This document shows positions 23,928 to 32,036 of a DNA stretch of 64,000 bases, piece after piece. Source of the stretch: Burkholderiaceae bacterium (lineage in GTDB: Bacteria; Pseudomonadota; Gammaproteobacteria; Burkholderiales; Burkholderiaceae_C); the NCBI GenBank assembly GCA_018780645.1, contig JADMJJ010000011.1, forward strand, positions 402,880-466,879, given 5' to 3'. The translations under genes and the position numbers were made by a program. Each line of letters opens with the position of its first letter. Position 1 is the stretch's first letter. The notes beneath the pieces were generated by a model. It saw only the letters and a list, made by a program, of their open reading frames with translations, was not told the origin of the DNA and made no database searches.

Positions 23928-23978
23928 CCCGGATTGCATCCGGGCTACAGGTCGGCCGTAGCCCGGATGCAATCCGGG
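23928..23978. repeat. 21-bp perfect inverted repeat between convergent operons (REP-like / bidirectional terminator)
   Basis: The arms at 23928-23948 and 23958-23978 are perfectly complementary over 21 bases with a nine-base spacer. The arm core CCCGGATTGCATCCGGGC also has internal symmetry, so each arm can fold alone. It fills the gap between the convergent mshL and tupA stops. A sequence of this kind (TAGCCCGGATGCAATCCGGG) recurs as an intergenic repeat in many proteobacteria by recall. It probably blocks read-through in both directions. Confidence 0.8.
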
Positions 23979-23988
23979 ACAGCCCGCC

Positions 23989-24801
23989 TCAGCTGTTCGG
24001 AAAAAACAACTGCTCCCCGCCAATCTTGTAGCTCGCGATTGCCGCCTTGCCCGCCGGTGACACCAGCCAGTCGGCGAAGCGCTGGGCCGCGGCCAGCTTC
24101 ACATGCGGGTGCTTGGCCGGGTTGACGACAATCACGCCGTAGGGGTTGAACAGGCGCTGATCGCCTTCGACCAGGATGGCAAGCTCGCCGCGGTTCTTGA
24201 AGGCCAGCCAGGTGCCGCGGTCGGCCAGCACATAGCCGTTCATCGACGAAGCCATGTTCAGCGCCGGGCCCATGCCGCAGCCGCATTCGCGGTAGCCCTC
24301 GGGCTTGGCCACCGCGACATCGATGCCCGCCTGTTTCCAGTAGCGCAGCTCGGCCGCATGGGTGCCGCTCTTGTCGCCCCGCGACACAAAGGGCTGGGCT
24401 GCGGCCTTGATCTTCAGCAGGCCGGCACCCACGTCCTTGCCCTGCGCCTTGGCCGGGTCGGCCTTGGGTCCGACCAGCACGAAGTCGTTGTACATCACCG
24501 GCATGCGCTTCAGGCCGAAGCCCTCCGCGACGAACTTCTCCTCGGCCACCGTGTCATGCACCAGCACCGCATCGGCGTCGCCGCGGCGGCCCATGTCCAG
24601 CGCCTGGCCCGTGCCCAGCGCCACGACGCGCACGGCAATGCCGGTCTCCTTGGTGAACTGCGGCAGCAGGTGGCCGAATAGACCGGACTGCTCGGTGGAG
24701 GTGGTAGAGGCCACGACGATCGACGTTTCTTGAGCCGAGGCAAGACCCGACACCAGGAGGGCCGCGACGAGCAACAGACGGCGTGATTTCATCAAGACCA
24801 A
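23989..24801 (-). CDS. tupA: Tungstate-type ABC transporter substrate-binding protein TupA
   Basis: Periplasmic oxyanion-binding protein of about 270 residues with a signal peptide (RRLLLVAALLVSGLASAQ). The mature start IVVASTTSTEQSG carries the Ser/Thr motif that binds the anion in TupA, and GDKSGTHAAELRYWK is a second family segment. AAAGGAG (24815-24809) lies seven bases before TTG 24801 but 16 before ATG 24792, so TTG is the likely start and overlaps tupC. It is the third gene of tupBCA. Molybdate or another oxyanion cannot be excluded. Confidence 0.87.
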   Translation of the reverse strand: MVLMKSRRLLLVAALLVSGLASAQETSIVVASTTSTEQSGLFGHLLPQFTKETGIAVRVVALGTGQALDMGRRGDADAVLVHDTVAEEKFVAEGFGLKRMPVMYNDFVLVGPKADPAKAQGKDVGAGLLKIKAAAQPFVSRGDKSGTHAAELRYWKQAGIDVAVAKPEGYRECGCGMGPALNMASSMNGYVLADRGTWLAFKNRGELAILVEGDQRLFNPYGVIVVNPAKHPHVKLAAAQRFADWLVSPAGKAAIASYKIGGEQLFFPNS

Positions 24802-25499
24802 GGTAGTTCTCCTTTGAGGAACAGTTGTGCCTCCTGAGGCAGGGGGCCATTGAAAAACGCTTGCGGCGGCAGATCCACCAGCACCTTGCCGGCCTCCAGG
24901 TAGAGCACGCGGGTGCCCAGGCGCTTGGCCTGGCCCAGATTGTGGGTGCTCATCACGAGTGTCATGCCCTCACGGGCAAAGTCTTCGATCAGCCCCTCGA
25001 CCTCACGCTTGGCGCCGGGGTCCAGATTGGCGGTCGGCTCGTCGAGGAAGAGCAGCTGCGGCTGCAGGCCCCAGGCCCTGGCGAGTGCCAGGCGCTGCTG
25101 CTGGCCACCGGACAGCACCCGTGCCGGCCGCTGCGCCATGTCGGCCAGTCCGACGCGGCCCAGCGCCTGGCGCGCGCGCTCCGGCCGTTGCTCACGCGGC
25201 ACGCCAGCCAGCCACAGGGCCAGCATCAGGTTGTGCCAGACCGAGAGGCTGAGCAGGAACGGCCGCTGCGCCACCATGGCCTGGCGCAGGACCTGACCCG
25301 AGAGCAGGCGCCGGCCCTGGCCACTGGGCAGGTCCTGCAGACCGTGCAGCACCCGCAGCAAGGTGGTCTTGCCCGAGCCATTGGCGCCCACCAGCATCAG
25401 GCGCTCGCCAGCCTGGATCTGCAGGCTGGTGGGCTGCAAGGCGGTATGGGCGCCGAAGCGCACGGTGGCCGACTCCAGGCTCAGCAGGGCCGTGGTCAT
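24792..25499 (-). CDS. tupC: Tungstate-type ABC transporter ATP-binding protein TupC
   Basis: ABC ATPase of 235 residues. Walker A is GANGSGKTT near residue 38, the Q-loop is VAQRPFLLS, the signature is LSGGQQQRLALARA, Walker B is LLFLDEPTANLD, and the switch His is in MSTHNLGQA. The start ATG 25499 overlaps the tupB stop as ATGA. It energises uptake through TupB. Confidence 0.92.
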   Translation of the reverse strand: MTTALLSLESATVRFGAHTALQPTSLQIQAGERLMLVGANGSGKTTLLRVLHGLQDLPSGQGRRLLSGQVLRQAMVAQRPFLLSLSVWHNLMLALWLAGVPREQRPERARQALGRVGLADMAQRPARVLSGGQQQRLALARAWGLQPQLLFLDEPTANLDPGAKREVEGLIEDFAREGMTLVMSTHNLGQAKRLGTRVLYLEAGKVLVDLPPQAFFNGPLPQEAQLFLKGELPWS

Positions 25500-26200
25500 G
25501 TGCGCTCCGCCCCGAGCAACCTCGGCCCGGTCTGCGCCAGGGCGATGAACAGATTGATCAGCCCGACCACGGCCAGCAGGACCATGCCCAGCGCCAGCGC
25601 CAGTGGCAGGTCGCCCTTGCTGGTCTCCAGCGCGATGCTGGTGGTCATCACCCGGGTCAGGCCATCGATATTGCCGCCCACCATCATCACCGCGCCGACC
25701 TCAGAGATGGCGCGGCCGAAGGCCGTCAGCAACACCGTCAACAGGGCCCAGCGCTCATGCAGCATCAACAGCCCGGCGCTCAGCATCGGGCCGGCACCCA
25801 TCGACTTCAAGGTATCACCGCCCTCGGCCAGCGCACCGACCAGCAACTGCCTCGCGAGCGCCGCGACGATAGGGGTGACCAGGATGCTTTGCGCCACCAC
25901 CATCGCACCGGGCGTGAACAGGATGCCCCAGGCCCCCAGGGGGCCCGAGCGTGACAGCAACAGATAGACCAGCAGGCCCACCACGACAGACGGCAAGGCC
26001 AGCAGGGTGTTGAGCAGGGCCACCACGCCGCGCTGGCCCGGGAAGCGCGCCACCGCCAGCCAGGCGCCCAGCAGCAGACCCAGCAGGCCGCCGATCAGGC
26101 AGGCACCGGCGCTGACACGCAGCGACAGCAGCACGACGCTCAGCAGATTGGCATCGGTGTGCGTGATCAGGGCCCAGGCGGTGGCAATGCTGTCGTTCAT
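25496..26200 (-). CDS. tupB: Tungstate-type ABC transporter permease TupB
   Basis: Inner-membrane permease of 234 residues with five to six helices. The EAA-like cytoplasmic loop is TAFGRAISEVGAVMMVGGNI, which contacts TupC. The start ATG 26200 overlaps the stop of the upstream EgtB-like gene as ATGA, so the transporter is translationally coupled to that enzyme. Confidence 0.91.
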   Translation of the reverse strand: MNDSIATAWALITHTDANLLSVVLLSLRVSAGACLIGGLLGLLLGAWLAVARFPGQRGVVALLNTLLALPSVVVGLLVYLLLSRSGPLGAWGILFTPGAMVVAQSILVTPIVAALARQLLVGALAEGGDTLKSMGAGPMLSAGLLMLHERWALLTVLLTAFGRAISEVGAVMMVGGNIDGLTRVMTTSIALETSKGDLPLALALGMVLLAVVGLINLFIALAQTGPRLLGAERT

Positions 26201-27405
26201 GCGGAACAGGACCTGAAGCCGACAAAGCCCACATCGTGTAGCTCGCCCCAGGCCTCACGGGCCTTAGGGTGGCGCATGCGCGGCGCACTGGCGAATGAGG
26301 CCCCGCGCACGGCGCAGGCGGCGCTTCCGGGCGGGCGGGCACGCCAGGGCGCCAGGGTCGCGCCGGGCAGCAGGCGCAGGCCGCTGCCGGTCCATTCCTG
26401 GACCTGTCCCCAATGCAGGCCCCTGGATCGGCCCTGTATCGCCGCCAGTTCCCACTCCACCTCCGTGGGCAGGCGCCGTTCGGCCCAGCGACACCAGGCC
26501 AGCGCCTCGTGCAGGCTCACATGCATGACCGGCTGCAGCATGGACAGCCGCGTGCTATGGCCAAAGCGACGCACCAGCACGCCGTTACCGACCTGCTCGA
26601 CATAGCGCGGGCTGCGCCGCCCCTCGGCCTGCACCCAGGCCCAACCGGCCTCGCTCCAGCAGTCGCGCCTGTCATAGCCGCCATCGGCAATAAACTCGGT
26701 GAACTGGGCCCAGTTCACCGGCTGCGCATCGATCTCGAACTCGGGCACCTGGATCTGCAGCGCGCCGCCCTCGTAATCCAGCACCAGACCCGGCCCCGCA
26801 TGGCCAAGCGACCAGCTCGTCGCCGGGCACAGCAGCGCCTCGCGCGGCGCCTGGGGCACCGGGCCATGAATCAGTTCGTCGAGCTGGCTGCCGCCCAGGT
26901 CCAGCGCCTGCACCCAGCTCATCAAGTCCTCGGCATGGCGATCTTCGTGCAGCAGGGCGAGGCGGAAGAAGTACAGGCTGTCGTCACCCGGGCCGGCCGA
27001 CTCCAGCAGTTCCAGGGTCAGGTCCAGCGTCACCGCCAGGTAGTCGCGCACGGCCATTGCATCGGGGCCGGGGTCGCCACGGCCCGCATCCCATCGCGGC
27101 CCGTCCTCGGAAAACCAGGGGTCGGCGCGGGGCTCCACCGAAGCCAGCCGCGGCAGACTGGGGTCGCACAGTGGCCCGCGTTCGCGCTGCAGATTGCGCG
27201 CCAGCCAGTACTCCTGGAACCAGCCGACATGGCCAAGGTGCCATAGCGCCAAGCCGGCCAGCCCCGACTTCTCCTGCGCCTGCTCCAGCGCCGAGAGCAG
27301 GCGCAGCGTGTGGTTGCGGGCGTCCATCAAGGCCAGTGACAGCAGCTCACGGCCGGCCTGGCGCATGGCCATCGGGTCCAACAGGGGCGAGTTGCTGTGG
27401 GGCAT
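26197..27405 (-). CDS. EgtB/SenA-like nonheme iron oxidase (DinB + SUMF1/FGE-sulfatase domains)
   Basis: Protein of 402 residues from ATG 27405. The N-terminal DinB-like helical domain carries the expected iron ligands: a His in WHLGHVGWFQEYW and the H-x3-H of LLHEDRHAEDL. The C-terminal SUMF1-type domain shows WAQFTEFIADGGYDRRDCWS, RLPTEVEWELAA, VQEWTGS, and a final FVGFRSC. Relatives join a sulfur or selenium donor to hercynine (ergothioneine EgtB, selenoneine SenA). No egtD, senB or senC is in the window. It is fused by overlap to tupBCA and preceded by ggt. The stretch after VQEWTGS is shorter and more divergent than in typical EgtB, so the substrate is open. Confidence 0.75.
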   Translation of the reverse strand: MPHSNSPLLDPMAMRQAGRELLSLALMDARNHTLRLLSALEQAQEKSGLAGLALWHLGHVGWFQEYWLARNLQRERGPLCDPSLPRLASVEPRADPWFSEDGPRWDAGRGDPGPDAMAVRDYLAVTLDLTLELLESAGPGDDSLYFFRLALLHEDRHAEDLMSWVQALDLGGSQLDELIHGPVPQAPREALLCPATSWSLGHAGPGLVLDYEGGALQIQVPEFEIDAQPVNWAQFTEFIADGGYDRRDCWSEAGWAWVQAEGRRSPRYVEQVGNGVLVRRFGHSTRLSMLQPVMHVSLHEALAWCRWAERRLPTEVEWELAAIQGRSRGLHWGQVQEWTGSGLRLLPGATLAPWRARPPGSAACAVRGASFASAPRMRHPKAREAWGELHDVGFVGFRSCSA

Positions 27406-27454
27406 CAGAACTTGAGGCGGATAGATGAAGATGATTGTGACCCAGAACGGGTGC

Positions 27455-29320
27455 TCAATCGCCGCGCACCACGCCCTCACGCCTGGGGTCGGCGCCCCCA
27501 AACCAGCCGCCGGGCCGGCGCTCGATCGCCTGCAGGCCGCTGGTCAGCTCGGTCTCGATGACCTGGTGGCCGCGGGCCCTCAGGGCCTGCGCTGTGGCGG
27601 CCGGAAAGCGGCCCTGCTCCAGCAGGCTGGGGCTGTTGAAGTTGCCGAAGTTGGGCAGGCTGATCGCCGCTTGCGCGTCCAGCGCCCATTGCTGCGTACC
27701 GATCAAGGTTTTCGCCACGAAATGGATGATGGCCGGGCCGCCGGGCGAGCCGAGGCTCATCAGCAATTGGCCGCTGCCGGCGTCGAACACCAGGGTCGGG
27801 CTCATGCTGGAGCGCGGCCGCTTGCCCGGCTGCAGGCGGTTGGCCACCGCCCTGCCCTGGCCATCGGTGGGCGCCAGCGAGAAATCGGTCAGCTGGTTGT
27901 TGAGCAGGAAGCCGCCGGCCTTGCCGGTGCCCCCGTCGGACATCAGGCGCGAGCCGAACACCGCCTCGACGGTGGTCGTCATGGCCACCGCGCGGCCCTG
28001 GCCGTCGATGATGCTGATATGGCTGGTGCCATACTCCGCCTGGGCGGCCTGCGGGACATAGGCGCTGCGCTCACCGCCCGGATTGCCGGCCTGGGCCGGG
28101 CCCATGCTGCTGGCGCCGATCAAGGCGGCGCGCTGCTTCAGATAGGCGGGCGCCAGCAAGCTGGCCCAGGCGCCACCGGGTGCGGCCACGAAGTCCGGGT
28201 CGGCGATGAACAGGTCGCGATCGGCAAAGGCCAGGCGTGAGGCCTCCAGATAGCGGTGCAACCAGTCGGCCGAGGGCATGACCTGGCCCTGCTCGGCGCT
28301 GAAGGCCGGTCCGGCCTCGGGGGTTTGCTCCAGCAGGCCGAGGATCTGCATCACCGTCAGATGACCCGATGAGGGCGGCGGAAAGCCGCAGACGCGCAAG
28401 CTGCGCTCGGGCCGGGCGGCCCAAGGCGAGCACAGCGCCTCGCGCTTCTTCGGCTGGTAGGACTGCAGATCCGCCAGGCTCAGCTTCCCTGGGTTGCTCG
28501 CATGGCCCCGCACCCGCCGCACCATATCGGCAGCCACCGCACCGCCATAGAAGGCCGCCGCGCCCTCGCGCGCCACCGCCCGCAGCACCTCGGCCAGGGC
28601 CGGGTTCTTCAGCAGATGGCCCACCGGCAGCGGCTCGCCATTGGCCTGGTAGTACAGCGGCCCGGCCTGAGGATCCAACTTCAGCGCGCGCTCGCTGCTC
28701 AGCAGACCGTGCAGCCGCGGGCTGATGCGAAAACCCTGCTCGGCCAGACGAATGGCGGGCTCGAACAACTGGCCCCAGGGCAAATGGGGCTGGTCGGCGC
28801 CCTGTTCCCTGTGTGCCATCTCCAGCATGCGCAATACGCCCGGCGTACCTACGGCACGCCCGCCCACCATCGCCCGCATCATCGGCATGGTCTTGCCGTC
28901 GGGCAGCAGGAACAAGTTTTCGTCGGCCCCGGCCGGCGCGGTCTCGCGACCATCCCACGCGGCCAGCGCCCGGCCGTCCCAGCTGAGCAGAAAGGCACCA
29001 CCGCCGATGCCGCTGGACTGCGGCTCCACCAGAGCCAACACCATCTGCACGGCCACGGCGGCATCCAGCGCCGAGCCACCAGCCCTGAGCACCTGATAGC
29101 CCGCGTCGGTGGCCAGCGGATTGGCGGCAGCGACGGCGAAACGCTGCGTCGCCCAGCCGGGCTTGACCTGGTAGCCGGTGCCCGACTCAGGCAACTCGGG
29201 TACGCGGTAGTCAAGGGCTGCAGGCGCCGGGCCGGCGGTGCCCATGCAGGCCGATAGCAGGGCAACGCACAAGAGCAGCACCGCAGGGGTGCGTCGGCCG
29301 GCAATGGCAAATTGAGCCAA
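27455..29320 (-). CDS. ggt: Gamma-glutamyltransferase (glutathione hydrolase), lipoprotein
   Basis: Cleaves gamma-glutamyl bonds (for example in glutathione) in the periplasm after autoprocessing. The start is TTG 29320, seven bases after GAGGAG (29333-29328); it gives 621 residues and a lipoprotein signal (TPAVLLLCVALLSAC). The nucleophile Thr is in YGTSHISIIDG, the new N-terminus of the small subunit; MSPTLVF and GSPGG are further family segments. It reads into the EgtB-like gene 49 bp downstream. It diverges from the diguanylate cyclase. Ala/Pro-rich antisense frames are noise. Confidence 0.92.
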   Translation of the reverse strand: MAQFAIAGRRTPAVLLLCVALLSACMGTAGPAPAALDYRVPELPESGTGYQVKPGWATQRFAVAAANPLATDAGYQVLRAGGSALDAAVAVQMVLALVEPQSSGIGGGAFLLSWDGRALAAWDGRETAPAGADENLFLLPDGKTMPMMRAMVGGRAVGTPGVLRMLEMAHREQGADQPHLPWGQLFEPAIRLAEQGFRISPRLHGLLSSERALKLDPQAGPLYYQANGEPLPVGHLLKNPALAEVLRAVAREGAAAFYGGAVAADMVRRVRGHASNPGKLSLADLQSYQPKKREALCSPWAARPERSLRVCGFPPPSSGHLTVMQILGLLEQTPEAGPAFSAEQGQVMPSADWLHRYLEASRLAFADRDLFIADPDFVAAPGGAWASLLAPAYLKQRAALIGASSMGPAQAGNPGGERSAYVPQAAQAEYGTSHISIIDGQGRAVAMTTTVEAVFGSRLMSDGGTGKAGGFLLNNQLTDFSLAPTDGQGRAVANRLQPGKRPRSSMSPTLVFDAGSGQLLMSLGSPGGPAIIHFVAKTLIGTQQWALDAQAAISLPNFGNFNSPSLLEQGRFPAATAQALRARGHQVIETELTSGLQAIERRPGGWFGGADPRREGVVRGD

Positions 29321-29441
29321 ATCAAGTCTCCTCGTTGTGTTGCGGACATCATCATGCAGCGAACGTTGTGAAAGCGCAGCATTGCACACAGTGCCACCGC
29401 TACACTGCTCGGGCACAAGACGATAGGCAACAGAACCAACC

Positions 29442-32036
29442 ATGTGGCGCCCGCAAGTTGTTCGCCCCGCACACGGCTGGATGGGTTCTTCATCGGCGCG
29501 GCTGCTGCTCGCCGCCGCCTTGCTGGCCGCCGCCCTGTTGGTGATTCTGTGGATGAGCCTGCAGCTTGCGTATCGCGCCGAGGTCGATGGGCTGCTCGAG
29601 AGCTCGACCCGCAGCACGCAGAAGCTGGCCTCGCGCACCACCGAGGTGCTTGACCGCGTGCTGCACACCTCGCAGCTGATCCAGCGCCTGCGCGACTCCG
29701 AGCGCCAGATGGGGCTGAAGGCGCTGGCCGCGGAGGGCCTGCTGCCCAGTCAATTTGCCAAGGCCATCCTGGTCACCGACCGGCAGGGCCTGGTCATCGA
29801 CGCCACCGGCGCGAACCTGGCACTGAGCCTGGCCGACGAGGAGTATTTCAAACGCCTGGCCCAGGGTCCCCCAGGTGCCACCGACATCGGCCCGACCGAG
29901 TTCCAGCCGGCGCTGGAGGCACCGGCGCTGCCGGTCTCGCAGCGCATCGATGACGGGGCAGGCCGTTTCATGGGCGTGGTGACGGCGCTGATCCCGCCTT
30001 GGCTGCTGACCTCCGAGTATGCCGGCAGCGAGGCCACCGGCACCGCCGTCAGCCTGGTCGGAACGGACGGCGTGGTGCGTGCCCGCCTGCTGGGCGGCAA
30101 GCTCACCTTCGGCGAGAAGGTGGACGTCAGCCGGGTCAACGAGCGTGTATCGGCCGCCCGCAGTCTGCGGGTGCCGGTCCGCAGCTCGCTGGACGGCAAG
30201 GAGCGCTTCGTCATCGCGTTGCAGCTGGAGCGCTACCCCCTGCTCGCCGTAGTGGCCGTCGACGCCGACCAGGGCCTGGTCAATTACCGCAAGGCCCGGC
30301 TGCGCCTGCTGCTATGGGCCGCCGGTTTCGGCGCCCTGCTGGGCCTGGGCACCTGGCTGCTGCTGCGCCAGCTGCGCCGCGTCGAAGTCAGCAAGAAGGC
30401 CCAGCATCAGGCCGAGGAGCATCTGCGCGCTGCGCTGGAGGGCAGCCTCGATGCGATCTCCATCCTGCTGGCGCTGCGCGGCCCGCAGCAGCAGTTGCTG
30501 GACTTCCAGATTACCGATGCCAACAAGCGCGCGGCCGAGATGATAGGTCTGCCGCTGGATCAGATGCTCGGCCGGCGCCTCAGCGAGGTCTTCCCGGCAA
30601 TGCGCAGCAGCCGGGTGATGGACACCTTCGCCGAGGTCATCACCACGCGCGAGGCCAGCACCAGTGAGCTGCTGGCCACGCTGGGGGTCATGAAGGGCCG
30701 CTGGCTGCACCAGCAGGTGGTCGCCGTGGGCGACGGGGTCGCCCTGATCTCGCGCGACATCACCGACCGCAAACTGGCCGAGCGCAACCTCGACGAGAAC
30801 CGCCGCTTTCTGCAGAACCTGCTCGACTTTCTGCCGCTGCCGGTCTATGCCAAGAGCATGCACCCCGACGGCCTGGGCGTCTATGAGTTCTGGAACCATG
30901 CGGCCGAGCGCAGCTTCCACATGCCGGCCGCCCAGGTGGTCGGGCGCACCGTGCGCGATCTCTACGCGCCGGCCGACGCCCAGCGCTTCGATGATCAGGA
31001 CCTTCAAGTGCTGCGCGACGGCAAGCCGCGGCGCTTTCCGAGCCAGGTCTTCAACGGCCCCGAGGGCCGGCGCTACTTCGACACCTTCAAGGCGCCTGTG
31101 CTGGGCGCCGATGGCGAGATGGACCATCTGCTGGTCATCGCAGAGGACGTGACCGAGCGGCGCGCCTATGCCGAGCGTCTGGTCCTGGCTTCGAAGGTGA
31201 TTGCAGAGACGGCCGATGCCGTGGTCGTGACCGACGCCGAGGACCGCGTCATCGACGTCAACCGCGCCTTCTCGGCCATGACCGGCCGCACGCTGGCCCA
31301 GGTCGAGCACCGACCGGCCACCGAGGCGGGCCTGCCGCCGGTGCCTGATTTTGCGCGCCTCACGGGCGCGGCCGACGGACAGCGCTGGGTCGGCGAGGCC
31401 CATCTGGCGCTGGCCGACGGTCAGCACCTCGACATCTGGCTCAGCACCAGCCGTATCGTTGACGAGGACGGTCACACCACCCACCATGCGCGGGTGTTCA
31501 GCGACATCTCGATACTGAAGGGCCATGAGAAGGCGCTGCAGGAAATGGCCCGCCGCGACAGCCTCACCGGCCTGCCCAACCGGCGGCACTTTGACGAGCG
31601 CCTGGCCGAATCGCTGCGCCGTTTTGCCCGCACCGGCCCGGCCGTGACCCTGATGTTCATCGATCTGGACGGTTTCAAGAAGATCAATGACGAACTCGGC
31701 CACGAGGCTGGCGACCAGCTGCTGATCGAAGTGGCGCGCCGGCTCGGCGCCTGCGTGCGTGGCACCGACCTGGTGTTCCGCCTCGGTGGCGACGAGTTCA
31801 CTCTGCTGCTCGAAGACGCCGGCGGCACCGAGGCCCTGCAGACCCTTTGCCAGCGCATCGTTGAAGCCCTGTCGAAGACCCATCTGCTGGGCGGCCATGA
31901 GGCCGTGGTCACGCCAAGCATCGGCGTGGCCTGTGCCCTGCCCGGGGAAAGCCCCGACACTCTGTGCCGGCGCGCGGATCAGGCCATGTACGAGGCCAAG
32001 CGCGGTGGCAAGGGCACCTACCGGATCGCAGACTGA
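29442..32036 (+). CDS. Membrane diguanylate cyclase with periplasmic sensor and PAS domains
   Basis: Makes c-di-GMP. It has 864 residues: TM1 about 20-41, a periplasmic CACHE-like sensor 42-285, TM2 about 286-308, three PAS-like domains (about 330-440, 450-580, 585-700), then GGDEF (about 705-864). The active motif GGDEF is intact, and an RGTD I-site lies five residues before it, so product inhibition is likely. There is no EAL domain. ATG 29442 has a weak Shine-Dalgarno; ATG 29481 is an alternative. Its 3' end overlaps the convergent waaA by 19 bases. The nearby MshE could be an effector of its product. Confidence 0.9.
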   Translation: MWRPQVVRPAHGWMGSSSARLLLAAALLAAALLVILWMSLQLAYRAEVDGLLESSTRSTQKLASRTTEVLDRVLHTSQLIQRLRDSERQMGLKALAAEGLLPSQFAKAILVTDRQGLVIDATGANLALSLADEEYFKRLAQGPPGATDIGPTEFQPALEAPALPVSQRIDDGAGRFMGVVTALIPPWLLTSEYAGSEATGTAVSLVGTDGVVRARLLGGKLTFGEKVDVSRVNERVSAARSLRVPVRSSLDGKERFVIALQLERYPLLAVVAVDADQGLVNYRKARLRLLLWAAGFGALLGLGTWLLLRQLRRVEVSKKAQHQAEEHLRAALEGSLDAISILLALRGPQQQLLDFQITDANKRAAEMIGLPLDQMLGRRLSEVFPAMRSSRVMDTFAEVITTREASTSELLATLGVMKGRWLHQQVVAVGDGVALISRDITDRKLAERNLDENRRFLQNLLDFLPLPVYAKSMHPDGLGVYEFWNHAAERSFHMPAAQVVGRTVRDLYAPADAQRFDDQDLQVLRDGKPRRFPSQVFNGPEGRRYFDTFKAPVLGADGEMDHLLVIAEDVTERRAYAERLVLASKVIAETADAVVVTDAEDRVIDVNRAFSAMTGRTLAQVEHRPATEAGLPPVPDFARLTGAADGQRWVGEAHLALADGQHLDIWLSTSRIVDEDGHTTHHARVFSDISILKGHEKALQEMARRDSLTGLPNRRHFDERLAESLRRFARTGPAVTLMFIDLDGFKKINDELGHEAGDQLLIEVARRLGACVRGTDLVFRLGGDEFTLLLEDAGGTEALQTLCQRIVEALSKTHLLGGHEAVVTPSIGVACALPGESPDTLCRRADQAMYEAKRGGKGTYRIAD

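Noticed and set aside
26197..27405. Firm assignment as selenoneine synthase SenA or ergothioneine EgtB
   Set aside because: The partner genes senB, senC and egtD are not in the window and the C-terminal substrate region is divergent, so only the superfamily is called.
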